Shown here one piece after another: positions 1 through 7,584 of a stretch of DNA of 64,000 bases (position 1 is the stretch's first letter; each line of letters starts with the position of its first letter). The stretch covers positions 169,161-233,160 of the forward strand of contig NZ_JAPCID010000002.1 in NCBI RefSeq assembly GCF_027587175.1. Reading direction: 5' to 3'. Both the position numbers and the translations under genes were made by a program. The notes under the pieces were generated by a model, which ran no database searches, had not been told where the DNA came from, and was given only the letters and a program-made list of their open reading frames with translations. Source of the stretch: Solirubrobacter deserti (GTDB lineage: Bacteria; Actinomycetota; Thermoleophilia; Solirubrobacterales; Solirubrobacteraceae).

Positions 1-559
1 TCTCGCGCGTGACCAGCTTCCCGCCGTCGTAGGTCTCCCGGAACGGCAGCCGCCGGCGCGCGAAGCCCACCACCGCGTTGTCCTCGATGCTCGGGTCCTG
101 CTCGCGGTGCCGGAACAGCTGCACCGCCGTGAAGATCAGCAACGCCCCGAAGATCAGGAACATGAAGCTGAACGCCGACAGCAGCGCCGCGCCGAGCGCG
201 ATGAAGATCGCGCGCAGGATCAGCGCCAGCAGGATCCCGATGATCAGCACCTTCTGCTGGTGCTCGGCGGGCACGGCGAACGTGGTCATGATCACCACGA
301 ACACGAACAGGTTGTCGACGCTCAGGCTCTTTTCGACGACGTAGCCCGCGAAGTACTCCGCGCCGAACTCCCACCCGGCGACCATCCCGAACACGACGCC
401 GAACCCGACGGCGATCGCGATGTAGAAGATCGACCACGCCGCCGCCTCGCGGAACCCGACGGCGTGCGGCCGCATGGCCGACAGTCCGAGGTCGAGGATC
501 AGGAGCCCGGCGATCAGTCCGAGCGTGATGGCCCATCCGGCCGTGGTGACTTCAAGCAC
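1..559 (-). CDS. TerC/Alx family integral membrane protein (3' part beyond window)
   Basis: The N-terminal 186 residues of a TerC family protein are visible and the rest runs off the left edge. The sequence shows hydrophobic segments at about residues 8-25, 42-62, 85-98 and 105-140, and the family signature EKSLSVDNLFVF at about 76-87, whose acidic residues lie in the membrane. TerC/Alx/YceF proteins are linked to tellurite resistance and, in better studied cases, to manganese export during metallation of secreted proteins. The start is the GTG at 559; an in-frame stop lies shortly upstream and there is no clear ribosome binding site. The metal-rich neighbourhood (CDF exporter at 1.1-2.1 kb, zinc island from 7.5 kb) agrees with a metal role, but the substrate is not shown by the sequence. 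Confidence 0.9.
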   Translation of the reverse strand, partial: MLEVTTAGWAITLGLIAGLLILDLGLSAMRPHAVGFREAAAWSIFYIAIAVGFGVVFGMVAGWEFGAEYFAGYVVEKSLSVDNLFVFVVIMTTFAVPAEHQQKVLIIGILLALILRAIFIALGAALLSAFSFMFLIFGALLIFTAVQLFRHREQDPSIEDNAVVGFARRRLPFRETYDGGKLVTRE

Positions 560-594
560 GCAGATTGAGTTAGCCGCTCAACATGAGCGACTTC

Positions 595-1077
595 TTATCT
601 CGCGCCGATCAGGGCGCCTCGGACGCGTTCGGCGACGGAGGCTCCGTAGCGCTGGACCTCGTCCGCGCTGAAGCGCAGCACGGTGTGACCGGCCGCCTGT
701 CGCGCGGCGTCGCGGTGGGTGTCCGCGTTGCGGTTGTACGGGCGCCCGTGCGCCGGGCCGTCGACCTCCACGACGAGCCGCTGCTCCGGCCTGCCGTGGA
801 CGGTCGTCAGGTCGTTTGGGTCCAGGGTGCGCGTAGTGGACCCGGACGCCTTCGAGGGTGCGCTTGCGCGGCGAGACGACGTCGATGCGCGGGGAGCGGA
901 AGCGCGAGACGCCGCGCAGGCTGCCTGCGGCGAAGTGGCTGATGCCCGCCCCTGGCCCCCACGCCAGAGCTGATCGCGGGTGATCAGGTCGCGCTGGCGC
1001 GCCGCGACTGCGCGGATCTCACGGTTGCGCGAGGGGGTGTGCCTGAAAGTGTCCGAAAAGCGGGCGTCGGCGGGCAT
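595..1077 (-). pseudogene. Decayed AbiEi-like/DUF559 endonuclease-fold protein
   Basis: The N-terminus resembles the winged-helix (AbiEi-like) domain that opens many actinobacterial DUF559 proteins (ARQRDLITRDQLW, about residues 26-38). The C-terminus is the DUF559 core, with RLVVEVDG at about 99-106 and a later HTVLRFSADEV, a Vsr-like nuclease fold. The middle is broken. Between about positions 835 and 955 the family-like sequence (ISHFAAGSLRGV...RIDVVSPRK...GVRVHY) is in a different frame and then returns to the first frame at RTLDPNDLTTVHG. Intact relatives are near 280-300 residues against 160 here, so pieces on both sides of this block are missing. The single open frame is therefore probably an accident of two compensating shifts. 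It lies downstream of the CDF gene on the same strand. Confidence 0.65.
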
Positions 1078-1125
1078 GCCCCCATCTCACGCCGTCCCGT
1101 ACACACGGAGCAAGACGCGTTCGCC

Positions 1126-2127
1126 TCAACTCTGTGCCAAATTCGAGCGCGGGCGGACCAGGATGTCCTCCGGGGCCTCGTCGAGCTCGCGCACGACGGC
1201 GACGACCACGTCCTGCAGCTTCCAGTCCAGCGTGCAGATCCGCTGGACCGCGTCCTCGACGTGGTCGAGCAGCCCGGGGTCGTCGGGCGCACGCGGCACC
1301 GCGAGGACGCTGACGCTGATCACGTGCCCGAGCTCGCGCATGCGCACCGCGGCGACCTCGACCCAGTCGAGCGAGCCGACCACCTCGTGCACCTGGCCCA
1401 CGAGCGCGTGGACGCCGGACTCGTCCAGGCGGCGAGGGCGGCCGTCGACGAGGTCGGCGGTCGCCGCTCGCGTGTACTTCCAGCCGTCGCGGGTGATGTC
1501 GGCGCCGATCACGATCGCGGCCGCCGCGTCGAGCCACCAGACGCCGAAGCCGATGCCGATCACGCCGACCAGGGCGGCGCCGGCGGTCATCCAGTCCGCG
1601 CGGTTCATCGCGGCGTCCGCGTTGAGGACCTTGTCGTGCAGCTTCAAAGCCAGCCCGGTCTTGATCCGGCCGATGATCAGGACCGGGATCGCCGACCACA
1701 GCAGCGCCGCGATCATCAGCCAGCCCAGCCACACCTGCCAGTCGAACAGCTCGACCATGCCGATCGGCGCGTGCTCGCCCGCCAGCAGCTTGAGCACCGA
1801 GTCGAAGATCAGGTACAGGCCCGTGATCAGCAGTGCCAGCGCGCCGGCCAGGAAGGCGACCTCGAGCGCGCGGTGGTAGCCGTACGGGAAGTCCTTGTCG
1901 GGTCGCCGGTAGCGGATCCGGTCTGCGATTAGGAACGCGATCGGCGGCGCGAGCGACAGCAGGTCCTCCAGCCACGCGCCCTTCATGGCCTGCGAGCTGC
2001 CGAGCGTGAAGTAGATCGCCACCACCGCGGAGATCAGGTAGGCGACCGTGATCCACTCGAGGCGAACCGCGCGCCGGTAGACGTCGTCGAGCTCGGGCGG
2101 GATCTCGACTCCCGGCGGGTACCTCAC
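1126..2127 (-). CDS. Cation diffusion facilitator (CDF) metal exporter
   Basis: A 333-residue cation diffusion facilitator, which exchanges a divalent metal (Zn, Fe, Mn or Co) for protons across the cytoplasmic membrane. Membrane segments are seen at about 25-42, 58-70, 86-118, 131-153 and 182-208. YGYHRALE at 82-89 follows the usual basic loop. HDKVLNADAAMNRADW at 164-179 carries the H and D residues of the metal site of the fifth helix. The C-terminal 110 residues are soluble, as expected for the regulatory domain. The ATG overlaps the stop codon of the upstream lipoprotein gene by four bases (ATGA), so the two are one operon with coupled translation. The pairing with a solute-binding lipoprotein is unusual; the metal is not predictable. 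Confidence 0.93.
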   Translation of the reverse strand: MRYPPGVEIPPELDDVYRRAVRLEWITVAYLISAVVAIYFTLGSSQAMKGAWLEDLLSLAPPIAFLIADRIRYRRPDKDFPYGYHRALEVAFLAGALALLITGLYLIFDSVLKLLAGEHAPIGMVELFDWQVWLGWLMIAALLWSAIPVLIIGRIKTGLALKLHDKVLNADAAMNRADWMTAGAALVGVIGIGFGVWWLDAAAAIVIGADITRDGWKYTRAATADLVDGRPRRLDESGVHALVGQVHEVVGSLDWVEVAAVRMRELGHVISVSVLAVPRAPDDPGLLDHVEDAVQRICTLDWKLQDVVVAVVRELDEAPEDILVRPRSNLAQS

Positions 2128-2795
2128 GGCTTGCCCTCCCGCTCGAGCAGCTCGCGCGCGTAGGCCTCGCGGTCGAGCAGGAACCGCTCCAGCGTGACCA
2201 GCATCGCGTTCTCGCCCATCGAGACGGCCATCGCGTGCTCGTGCTCGTCGAGCTCGGCGTCGGTGCGCACGAGCCCGAGGTCGTCGAGCAGGTAGTCCTC
2301 GACCGCGGCCGCGACGCCCGGCTCGAGCTGATCCACCGGGACCACCACGGCGTCAGTGTCCGTCTCGAGCTTCGCCGCCTCTGGCGAGTTCGCTTCGGCC
2401 GCGATCCGCTCGCCGCCCAGCTCGTCCGACAAACGCTCCGCGGTCGCGCGGTCCGGCGCCCCGATCACGGACTGGACCGTGACGTACGGCCGCGTCAGCG
2501 CCGCCTCGTTCATCCACGGCGAGGCGCGGTCGAGCCCGGCGATCACGACGTCGAGCTGACGTCCCGCGAGCGCCTCCATCAGCTCGCTCTCGGAGCCCTC
2601 CACCCATTCGATCCGCGCGTCCAGGGTGCGCGCGAACTCGGAGATCAGCTGGCGCTCCACCGCCTCCCAGGGCTCCACGGGGGCGACACCGACCCGCAGC
2701 GTGCCGCCGCGGACGCGTTCCAGGGTCCCCTCGGGGTCGCGCGGGTACTGGCATCCGGCCACCACCACGGCCAGCAACACCGCGATCAGGCGCAT
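2124..2795 (-). CDS. Solute-binding lipoprotein (SBP_bac_3-like), first gene of CDF operon
   Basis: A 223-residue secreted lipoprotein with a short signal peptide ending in the lipobox VAGC (Cys15). It is followed by a fold typical of family 3 periplasmic binding proteins: RGGTLRVGVAPVEPWE opens lobe 1 and EALAGRQLDVVIAGLDRA is the usual ligand-contact strand. Polar amino-acid ABC transporters use such proteins, but no ATPase or permease lies nearby. Instead the stop overlaps the start of the CDF exporter. It may deliver or sense a ligand for that exporter, or be an orphan; this is inference. The start at 2795 is chosen because a GGGG-A purine run lies just upstream and the signal peptide begins there. 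A longer open frame to 3077 overlaps a divergent gene and is rejected. Confidence 0.82.
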   Translation of the reverse strand: MRLIAVLLAVVVAGCQYPRDPEGTLERVRGGTLRVGVAPVEPWEAVERQLISEFARTLDARIEWVEGSESELMEALAGRQLDVVIAGLDRASPWMNEAALTRPYVTVQSVIGAPDRATAERLSDELGGERIAAEANSPEAAKLETDTDAVVVPVDQLEPGVAAAVEDYLLDDLGLVRTDAELDEHEHAMAVSMGENAMLVTLERFLLDREAYARELLEREGKP

Positions 2796-2836
2796 ATCCC
2801 CCCAGTACCCACTCCGGCGGCTACCTTGGACTGCCG

Positions 2837-3055
2837 ATGTTCGAGGTAGCGCTCTTCGCGGCGCCCTACCTGCTGGTCCTCGGCCTGCTGGCCGTCGGGC
2901 GCTTCCCGGGCGAGCAGGCGATCGTGGCCCGTCGCCGGCCTCCCGCGGCTCGCCCGCGCCCCGCGGCCGTGCGCTGGACGCCCGCCGTCGAGCACCCGCT
3001 CGCATCGCTGCAGCGCACGAGCCACCGGCTGCGCGGTCCGCCGGCGTTCGCCTGA
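2837..3055 (+). CDS. Small hypothetical protein with N-terminal membrane segment
   Basis: A 72-residue protein starting MFEVALFAAPYLLVLGLLAV, one hydrophobic segment followed by an Arg/Pro-rich cytoplasmic-looking tail. A -10-like TACCTT lies 9 nt before the ATG, the spacing seen at many starts in this window. It is 45 bp upstream of and co-directional with the ycnI-like gene and divergent from the lipoprotein gene. I do not recognise a named family. The spacing and the sensible membrane segment make it more likely a real short gene than a chance frame. Confidence 0.5.
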   Translation: MFEVALFAAPYLLVLGLLAVGRFPGEQAIVARRRPPAARPRPAAVRWTPAVEHPLASLQRTSHRLRGPPAFA

Positions 3056-3100
3056 ACGCCTCAACCGGACCGTCCACGCCTCACAGAAGGAACTCTCGTC

Positions 3101-3754
3101 ATGCGCAAGCCGATCGTCGCCGCTCTGGCCGCGACCCTCCTCGTGCCCGCCTCCGCGCACGCCCACGTCACGCTCCAGCCCAGCTCGGCCGCCGCGGGCG
3201 GCTACACCCGCCTCGACGTCCGCGTCCCGAACGAACGCGACGACGCCTCCACGCAGAAGGTGGAGCTCCAGTTCCCCGAGGGCTTCGAGTCGGCGTCCTA
3301 CGCGCCCGTACCCGGGTGGACGGCGGAGGTGACCATGGACGGTGACCGCGTGAGCACGATCACGTGGACCGCGGAGGACGAGGAGGACGCGATCCCGCCC
3401 GGCGCGTTCCAGGATTTCGGGCTCTCGCTGCGCATCCCCGAGGAGCCCGGCGCGAAGCTCGCGTTCAAGGCGCTGCAGACGTACACGGGCGGCGAGGTCG
3501 TGCGCTGGATCGGCGCCGAGGACTCCGACAACCCCGCGCCGATCGTCTCCGTCACCGAGCCCACGGACGAGGCGAGCCACGGGGCTGACCACAGCGAGGC
3601 GGCCGCCACGCCCACGCCCGCCGAGCGCACGGCCGCGACGACCACGACCGACGACGGCGGCAACACGCTCGCCGTGATCGCCCTGATCGTCGGCGCCCTC
3701 GGCCTCGCTACGGGCGTTGCGGGACTGCTCGCGGCGCGACGCGCGCGCGCCTGA
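3101..3754 (+). CDS. YcnI/DUF1775 family copper-associated membrane-anchored protein
   Basis: A 217-residue exported protein. The signal peptide ends ASAHA at residue 21, so the mature protein starts HVTLQPSS. YcnI family proteins bind Cu(II) through this N-terminal histidine and a conserved Trp (GWTAEV here). Residues 22-150 form the DUF1775 beta sandwich, followed by a Thr/Ala-rich linker and a C-terminal membrane helix with the basic tail RRARA. A ribosome binding site AAGGA is 10 nt before the ATG. The family usually sits with copper transporters or chaperones. None is adjacent here, although a DUF2243 membrane protein converges on it, sharing 47 bp at the 3' ends, and a multicopper oxidase lies at 35.6-37.1 kb. 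Confidence 0.93.
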   Translation: MRKPIVAALAATLLVPASAHAHVTLQPSSAAAGGYTRLDVRVPNERDDASTQKVELQFPEGFESASYAPVPGWTAEVTMDGDRVSTITWTAEDEEDAIPPGAFQDFGLSLRIPEEPGAKLAFKALQTYTGGEVVRWIGAEDSDNPAPIVSVTEPTDEASHGADHSEAAATPTPAERTAATTTTDDGGNTLAVIALIVGALGLATGVAGLLAARRARA

Positions 3755-4184
3755 TCAGCGCCCAGCCCGCCACGACCAGCAGCGCGCCGAAGGCCAGGAA
3801 CGCGAGGTCCCAGCCGAGCGGCGCGCCCAGGTCGTCGCGCACGTGATGCACGCCGAGGATGTGGTGGTCGACCACGCCCTCGACGAGGTTGAAGGCCCCC
3901 CAGCCGACCAGCAGCAGCCCGACGTGCGCGCTCCACGGCGGCGCGATCCGCCCCGCCACCCACGCGCGGTACATCAGCCAGGAGCCGACCGCGACGCAGA
4001 TCCACGTCGCCACGTGGAAGAACCCGTCGGCGAGCGTGTTCGCCTCCAACCCCGCGACGGTGGTCATCGGGTGCTCGTCCGTCCCCGTCAGCAGGTGATG
4101 CCACTGCAGCAGCTGGTGCAGGACGATGCCGTCCACGAACCCGCCCAGACCGATCCCGAGCAACAGCCCCGGTGCTCTCTCCAT
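3708..4184 (-). CDS. DUF2243 family membrane protein
   Basis: A 158-residue protein with four hydrophobic segments and many histidines near their ends: VLHQLLQWHHLL at about 21-32, FFHVATW, and DHHILGVHHVRD at about 107-118. This spacing of His residues fits the DUF2243 family, whose members sit near heme or copper proteins and have no proven biochemical role. The gene converges with the ycnI-like gene and their ends overlap by 47 bp. The start at 4184 (MERAPGLLLGIG) places the first membrane helix directly at the N-terminus. The possible metal or heme role is inferred from the His-rich membrane edges only. Confidence 0.85.
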   Translation of the reverse strand: MERAPGLLLGIGLGGFVDGIVLHQLLQWHHLLTGTDEHPMTTVAGLEANTLADGFFHVATWICVAVGSWLMYRAWVAGRIAPPWSAHVGLLLVGWGAFNLVEGVVDHHILGVHHVRDDLGAPLGWDLAFLAFGALLVVAGWALIRRARVAPRAVPQRP

Positions 4185-4482
4185 GCCGTCGCGCTACCCC
4201 GTCAACGCGCCGATGCGAGTGCAACGGTCAGCTCCAGGACGGGCGGTGGACGCTCACGTCCGGTTCGTGGGTACCAGCACAGCATGCCCGCCGGACCCGT
4301 CCCCACCACGCCGCTTCCGCCCCGCGACCTGCGGCCCATGCTGCCGCTGACCGAGGTTCGCCGCCTGCTCGCCGGTTACCGGCGAGCAAAGCCGAAGAGC
4401 AAGCGCACGACGTAGCTCCGCCCAGCCGCAGCTTTCTGCGGTTTCGTGCAGGAATTTGCGGCATGCTGCTATAAGTTGCGGC
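4185..4482. other. Intergenic region upstream of the DeoR gene; no confident gene
   Basis: About 300 bp between the divergent DUF2243 and DeoR genes. It holds a perfect 11-bp inverted repeat at 4366-4388 and a pair of direct repeats at 4456-4486. A 43-codon frame at 4284-4415 on the + strand (MPAGPVPTTPLPPRD...) has no convincing ribosome binding site or family resemblance, and I do not call it a gene. Confidence 0.5.
4366..4388. promoter_or_regulatory. Perfect 11-bp inverted repeat (operator or hairpin)
   Basis: TGCTCGCCGGT and its exact reverse complement are separated by a single T. There is no following T-run, and it lies about 100 bp upstream of the DeoR start, so an operator is at least as likely as a terminator. 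Confidence 0.4.
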
Positions 4483-4486
4483 ATGC
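4456..4486 (+). promoter_or_regulatory. Two direct repeats at the DeoR start: probable autoregulatory operator
   Basis: TTGCGGCATGC occurs at 4456-4466 and again at 4476-4486, exactly 20 bp apart (about two helix turns). A -10-like TATAAG lies between them (4470-4475), and the second copy contains the ATG at 4483. A regulator bound here would cover the promoter and start, as expected for autoregulation by the DeoR protein. The assignment to DeoR is inference from position. Confidence 0.5.
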
Positions 4487-5226
4487 TTGCAGCCACCCGC
4501 CACGACGCGATCCTCGACGCGCTCGCCGCGCACGGCACCGTCGCCACGACTGAGCTCGCGGAGCGGCTCGGCGTGTCCGTGGACACCGTCCGCCGCGACC
4601 TGCTGGAGCTCGAGCACAGCGGCCACCTGCGCCGCGTGCACGGCGGTGCGGTGCGGCCGGCGCCGGGCAAGCGGCGCTTCGTCGACCGGGTCGCCGAGGG
4701 CGCCAGCGGCAAGGCCGTCGTCGGCGCGCTCGCGGCGCAGCTGCTGCGGTCCGGCCAGCTGATCGCCGTCGGCGGCGGGACCACGACGCTGGAGCTCGCC
4801 CGCGCGCTGTCCCCCGAGCTCAGCGCGACCGTCGTCACGACGAGCCCGGATGTGGCGGTCGCTCTGCGCGACCTCCCGGACGTGGACGTGATCGTGCCCG
4901 GAGGCCGGCTGGACCGCACGTCTCAGACGCTCGTCGGCGCCGAGACGATCGCGCAGATCCAGACGCTGCGGCCCGACCTGTGCGTGATCGGCGCCTGCTC
5001 CGTCCACCCCGAGTACGGCATCACGCTGCGCGAGCGCGAGGAGGCGCAGGTGCTGCGCGCGCTGGTTGAGCGCTCGCACCGCCTCGTCGTGCTGGCCACG
5101 GCCGAGAAGCTCGGAACGGCGGCTCCGCACGTCGTCTCCGAGCGCATCGACGCGCTCGTCAGCGACGCGCCGGCCGCGGAGCTCGAACCGTACGCCCAGG
5201 CCGGGATCGAGCTGGTGCGCCCGTGA
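4483..5226 (+). CDS. DeoR/GlpR family transcriptional regulator
   Basis: A 247-residue DeoR family repressor. The N-terminal winged helix-turn-helix spans about residues 6-60 (TTELAERLGVSVDTVRRDL, then HLRRVHGGAV, the family signature). The C-terminal sensor domain resembles the ISOCOT sugar-phosphate fold (IAVGGGTTTLELARAL for the phosphate loop). Members respond to phosphorylated sugars or nucleosides. The ATG at 4483 is preferred over an in-frame TTG at 4456, because it removes a non-conserved extension and has a TATAAG element just upstream. The stop overlaps the GTG of the MFS gene (GTGA), so the regulator and carrier are coupled. The probable target is its own operon. Confidence 0.93.
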   Translation: MLAATRHDAILDALAAHGTVATTELAERLGVSVDTVRRDLLELEHSGHLRRVHGGAVRPAPGKRRFVDRVAEGASGKAVVGALAAQLLRSGQLIAVGGGTTTLELARALSPELSATVVTTSPDVAVALRDLPDVDVIVPGGRLDRTSQTLVGAETIAQIQTLRPDLCVIGACSVHPEYGITLREREEAQVLRALVERSHRLVVLATAEKLGTAAPHVVSERIDALVSDAPAAELEPYAQAGIELVRP

Positions 5227-6425
5227 GCCTCTCCCGCGCCACCCGGGCCGTCTACGCGGTCTTCATCCTGTCGGGCTTCGCGTTCGCCAACTGGGCCTCG
5301 CGGATCCCGCAGGTCCGCGACAACCTCGAGCTCTCACCGCGCTCGCTCGGGCTCGTCCTGCTCGCGATCGCGGTCGGCTCGGTGATCTCGATGCCGCTCG
5401 CGGGCGTCGTCGTCTCGCGCTTCGGCGCCGCGCGGACGATCGCAATCATGGCGCTGGTCGCCGCGACCGGGCTCATCACGGCGGGCCTCGGGCAGACCGT
5501 CGGCGTGCTGCCGGTCGTGATCGGCCTGTTCCTGTTCGGGGCCGGCAACGGCACCTGGGACGTGGCGATGAACGTCGAGGGCTCAGCCGTCGAGCAGCAG
5601 CTCGGCAAGGCGATCATGCCGCGCTTCCACGCCGGGTTCAGCGTCGGCACGGTCGCGGGCGCGCTGATCGGCTCCGGGATGATCGCGGTCGACGTCTCGC
5701 CCGCCGCGCACCTGCTGGGCGTCGCCGCGCTGATCGCGGTCGCCGCGCCGTACGCGGTGCGCGACTTCCTCGCGGCCGGTCAGGACGAGCACGCCGAAGC
5801 GAGCGGCAGCCCGCTGAAGGCGTGGACGGAGCCCCGCACGCTGCTGATCGGCGTGTTCGTGTTCGCGGCCGCCTTCACCGAGGGCACAGGCATCGACTGG
5901 CTCGCGGTGGCGACGATCGACGGCTACGACGCCGCCGCGGCGCTCGGCTCGTTCACGTTCGCGCTGTTCCTGGCGGCGATGACCCTGGGCCGCTGGTTCG
6001 GTCCGGCGGTGCTGGACCGCTACGGCCGCGTGCTGACGCTGCGCGCGCTCGGGATCACCGCCGTGGCCGGCTTGGCGCTCGTGGTCTGGGGCGGGAGCCT
6101 GCCGGTGGCGATGGCGGGCGCGGTCCTGTGGGGCCTTGGCGCTTCGCTCGGCTTCCCGGTCGGGATGAGCGCCGCCAGCGACGATCCGCGGCTCGCCGCG
6201 GGGCGCGTGAGCGTCGTCGCGACGCTCGGCTACGTCGCGTTCCTCGCCGGCCCGCCGCTGATCGGCTTTCTCGCGGACGAGACCGGCACGCTGCGGGCGC
6301 TGACCGCCGCCGGCGGCCTGGTCGCGCTCGGCCTGCTCGTCTCGGGCGCGTTGCGTCCGGGAGCGATGAGTTCCGCGGTCCCCGGTCGTCTTATCTCCGA
6401 ACCCACCGAACGGAGCCCACGATGA
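5223..6425 (+). CDS. MFS transporter, YbjJ/FucP-like
   Basis: A 400-residue major facilitator with about 12 hydrophobic segments. FANWASRIPQVRDNLELSP near the N-terminus and GNGTWDVAMNVEG in the fourth helix region resemble the YbjJ-like branch of sugar and drug MFS carriers. The loop between halves is about residues 190-205 (DEHAEASG). Translation is coupled to the DeoR gene by a four-base overlap, so the substrate is probably a sugar or nucleoside that the regulator senses after phosphorylation; this is inference. The C-terminal 20 residues after the last helix are hydrophilic. The stop overlaps a further short ATG frame. Confidence 0.9.
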   Translation: MSLSRATRAVYAVFILSGFAFANWASRIPQVRDNLELSPRSLGLVLLAIAVGSVISMPLAGVVVSRFGAARTIAIMALVAATGLITAGLGQTVGVLPVVIGLFLFGAGNGTWDVAMNVEGSAVEQQLGKAIMPRFHAGFSVGTVAGALIGSGMIAVDVSPAAHLLGVAALIAVAAPYAVRDFLAAGQDEHAEASGSPLKAWTEPRTLLIGVFVFAAAFTEGTGIDWLAVATIDGYDAAAALGSFTFALFLAAMTLGRWFGPAVLDRYGRVLTLRALGITAVAGLALVVWGGSLPVAMAGAVLWGLGASLGFPVGMSAASDDPRLAAGRVSVVATLGYVAFLAGPPLIGFLADETGTLRALTAAGGLVALGLLVSGALRPGAMSSAVPGRLISEPTERSPR

Positions 6426-6538
6426 CCGTCCTCGCCACCCCCACCGCCCGCCGCCGCCCCGCGAGCCACGCCTTTTCAACCCCCGTCGTCCGCGAGATCG
6501 CCCGGCCACAAGCCGGCGCGGCCGCCGACGTCTGGTGA
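6422..6538 (+). CDS. Possible 38-residue remnant ORF coupled to the MFS gene
   Basis: An ATG overlaps the MFS stop (ATGA), with CGGAG ten nt upstream, and opens a 38-codon frame, MTVLATPTARRRPASHAF..., that runs antisense into the 3' end of the rRNA methyltransferase gene. The overlap is typical of operon junctions, so this may be the stump of a third operon gene cut off by rearrangement. The peptide matches no family I know and may equally be chance. Confidence 0.25.
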   Translation: MTVLATPTARRRPASHAFSTPVVREIARPQAGAAADVW

Positions 6539-7393
6539 CCGGAACGTCCACAGCTCGACCGAGCCGCTGACGGTCGCGGCGCGAGGCGTCACACCCTCGC
6601 GCCGGTGCGCCCCCGCCGGACTCATCTCAAGCACGCGCTCGACGTCCTCGGCGTCGAGCTCCATCGTCCAGCGCACGGCCTCCCGGCCGGCGAGCTCGAG
6701 GTGCGCGCCGACCGTCCGCTCGAGCCGCTCGACCTTCGCGGGATCGACGTGCACGCCGTGCAGCTCCGACAGCTCCGCCAGGTGCTCGGGCGTCGGGATG
6801 ACCACGAGCGCGGTCCCGCCGGGACGCAGCACCCGGGCCATCTCCGCCGCGTTGCGCGGCGAGAACACGTCCAGGACGAGATCGACCGTGTCGTCGCGCA
6901 AGGGCAGCGGCGCCCACACGTCCGCGACGATGGCCGCGATGTCCGCGTGCGCCCGCGCGGCGTGCCGCAGCGCGGGTCGTGAGGTGTCCAGCGCGATCCC
7001 GAGCGCGCCGGGCAGCGCGTCGAGCACGCCCGCGAGATGGTGGCCCGTGCCCGCGCCGAGATCGAGCACGACGCGCTCGGCGGCCGCGCCCGCGGAGGCG
7101 GCGTCGCCGCGGCCTTTGCCCCCACCGCGCGTCTCGCCGGCCGCGGCTGCCAGCGCGCGCGTGAGCGGCGCGTAGTGGCCCGCGTCGAACACGGCCGCGC
7201 GCGCCGCGACCATCTCCGCGTCGTCGCCGGTCGGCGGCGCCCCGCGCAGCAGCGTCACGTGCCCGTGGCGCGCGACGTCGAACGTGTGGCGCTGATCGCA
7301 CACCAGCGAGCGGTCGGCCATGCGCAGGCCGCCGGCGCAGACGGGACAGCGGAGCAACGTGGCACCGCGCGCGTGCGGCGCCGGGACGGACAT
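6476..7393 (-). CDS. RlmA-type 23S rRNA (guanine-N1)-methyltransferase
   Basis: A 305-residue protein. The N-terminal zinc ribbon has CPVC at 16-19 and CDQRH with Cys32 and His36, followed by TFDVARHGHVTLL, the RlmA signature. A Rossmann methyltransferase follows, with SAM motif VLDLGAGTGHH at about 109-119 and VDLVLDVFSPRN for motif IV. RlmA enzymes methylate N1 of G745 or G748 in 23S rRNA; the Gram-positive RlmAII type (TlrB) confers tylosin-class macrolide resistance. A Gly/Ala-rich insert at about 87-105 precedes the SAM motif. The gene is alone, divergent from the BlaI gene and converging on the MFS operon. Confidence 0.88.
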   Translation of the reverse strand: MSVPAPHARGATLLRCPVCAGGLRMADRSLVCDQRHTFDVARHGHVTLLRGAPPTGDDAEMVAARAAVFDAGHYAPLTRALAAAAGETRGGGKGRGDAASAGAAAERVVLDLGAGTGHHLAGVLDALPGALGIALDTSRPALRHAARAHADIAAIVADVWAPLPLRDDTVDLVLDVFSPRNAAEMARVLRPGGTALVVIPTPEHLAELSELHGVHVDPAKVERLERTVGAHLELAGREAVRWTMELDAEDVERVLEMSPAGAHRREGVTPRAATVSGSVELWTFRSPDVGGRAGLWPGDLADDGG

Positions 7394-7505
7394 GCCCCGA
7401 GCCTAGCCGCGGAAAAGGGGAACCGTGAACTGCGCCGTGGTCGGTTCGGCGCAGTCCACGGTCACCGAGCGGGGTTCCAGTTCGCCCGGAGCGACGGACT
7501 GTAGT

Positions 7506-7520
7506 CCTACATGTCGTAGG
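7506..7520. promoter_or_regulatory. BlaI-type operator 1
   Basis: CCTACATGTCGTAGG has arms CCTAC/GTAGG and matches operator 2 (7555-7570) and operator 3 (12371-12388) in a consensus near YCTACANGTCGTMGG. It lies 65 bp upstream of the blaI GTG, in the divergent region with the rRNA methyltransferase gene. Confidence 0.65.
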
Positions 7521-7554
7521 GATCAAGGCCGCGCCGGACGAATGTCCAGCGATC

Positions 7555-7570
7555 TCTACACGTCGTAGGA
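7555..7570. promoter_or_regulatory. BlaI-type operator 2 next to the blaI -10 element
   Basis: TCTACACGTCGTAGGA sits immediately before a good -10 (TATGAT, 7573-7578), itself 6 nt upstream of the GTG start. Binding here would block the promoter, the classic autoregulation of BlaI/MecI/CopY repressors. It shares ACANGTCGT with operators 1 and 3. Confidence 0.7.
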
Positions 7571-7584
7571 CTTATGATGGGCGC

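Noticed and set aside
4284..4415. 43-codon + strand frame (MPAGPVPTTPL...)
   Set aside because: No ribosome binding site or -10 at useful spacing, Pro/Arg-rich composition, and an 11-bp palindrome inside it that looks regulatory.
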